Source of the DNA: an uncultured Acinetobacter sp.
GTDB taxonomy: Bacteria > Pseudomonadota > Gammaproteobacteria > Pseudomonadales > Moraxellaceae
Reading direction: 5' to 3'
NCBI GenBank assembly: GCA_900771065.1
Contig: CAAGMP010000260.1
Location: 1-5,705 of the forward strand
Length of the DNA stretch: 5,705 nucleotides
The notes under the pieces were generated by a model. That model had not been told where the DNA came from, did no database searches, and was given only the letters and a program-made list of their open reading frames with translations. Both the position numbers and the translations under genes were made by a program. Shown piece by piece: positions 5,657 through 5,705 of the stretch; within the stretch, counting starts at the first letter, position 1; each line of letters starts with the position of its first letter.

Positions 5657-5705
5657 TCACTTCTTATAACGATTTCTCTCAACCCATTCATGGAAAGCTA
5701 CAAGA
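5657..5705 (-). CDS. C-terminal end of an unidentified minus-strand gene (cut by window edge)
   Basis: Only 15 codons and a TGA (5657-5659) are visible: LVAFHEWVERNRYKK. The basic, aromatic ending looks like real protein, and the leader terminator about 85 bases downstream would suit the end of its transcript. The other two minus-strand frames contain stops in this stretch. Too little is present to name a family; it may be cargo or a phage-type gene of the element. Confidence 0.35.
   Translation of the reverse strand, partial: LVAFHEWVERNRYKK

Larger units (their letters stand above)
3533..5705. mobile_element. Left end of a tRNA-Leu-associated integrative element (island, prophage or satellite)
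   Basis: The region holds an intact P4-type integrase beside a tRNA, a small DNA-binding protein, a gene remnant, several short repeats and a truncated further gene. Base composition also shifts: one sampled line in the integrase (4801-4860) has 30 of 60 G+C, against 18 of 60 in a line of the chromosomal membrane gene (1741-1800). These are picked lines, not averages. The left boundary could be inside the tRNA or beyond its terminator, and the right end is not in the window. Confidence 0.6.

Noticed and set aside
5016..5705. Search for the right attachment site, a toxin partner, a defence system or a CRISPR array after the integrase
   Set aside because: No second copy of the tRNA 3' end, no toxin-like frame, no regularly spaced repeats and no cargo gene beyond a 15-codon tail are visible in these 690 bases.

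Overview
The window reads as a gammaproteobacterial chromosome, most likely Acinetobacter or another member of the Moraxellaceae. The grounds are the AT-rich composition, the protein sequences, and the order queA, two small membrane-protein genes, tgt. The genus is an inference from gene content; no database search was possible.

Positions 1-3281 are ordinary chromosome read on the minus strand. In transcription order they hold queA (tRNA ribosyltransferase-isomerase), a two-helix membrane protein resembling DUF3137 proteins, a LemA-family protein, and the first 176 codons of tgt (tRNA-guanine transglycosylase), which runs off the left edge. The first three genes are separated by only about 10 bases and look like one operon. 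tgt follows after an 89-base gap that contains a weak hairpin with a U tract. Tgt and QueA catalyse consecutive steps of queuosine formation at position 34 of tRNAs with GUN anticodons.

Positions 3282-3445 are a divergent promoter region. Beyond it, on the plus strand, lies a complete class II tRNA-Leu with anticodon CAA (3446-3532), followed at once by a strong intrinsic terminator.

From 3717 onward the content changes to mobile DNA. A full-length P4-type tyrosine integrase (432 aa) starts 184 bases past the tRNA and has all its catalytic residues. It is followed by a terminator, a start-less remnant of a second ribbon-helix-helix-like gene, and a cluster of palindromes and direct repeats. 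Next come a second, bidirectional terminator and a 96-aa ribbon-helix-helix protein on the minus strand. That gene's leader holds an intrinsic-terminator-like hairpin just ahead of its ribosome binding site. The last 49 bases appear to be the C-terminus of another minus-strand gene. This is the usual integration module at the end of a tRNA-associated island, prophage or satellite. Only about 690 bases beyond the integrase are visible, so the cargo of the element and any novel system it carries lie outside the window. The most interesting points here are the repeat set around the small regulator, the leader terminator, and the question of where the island boundary falls relative to the tRNA terminator.
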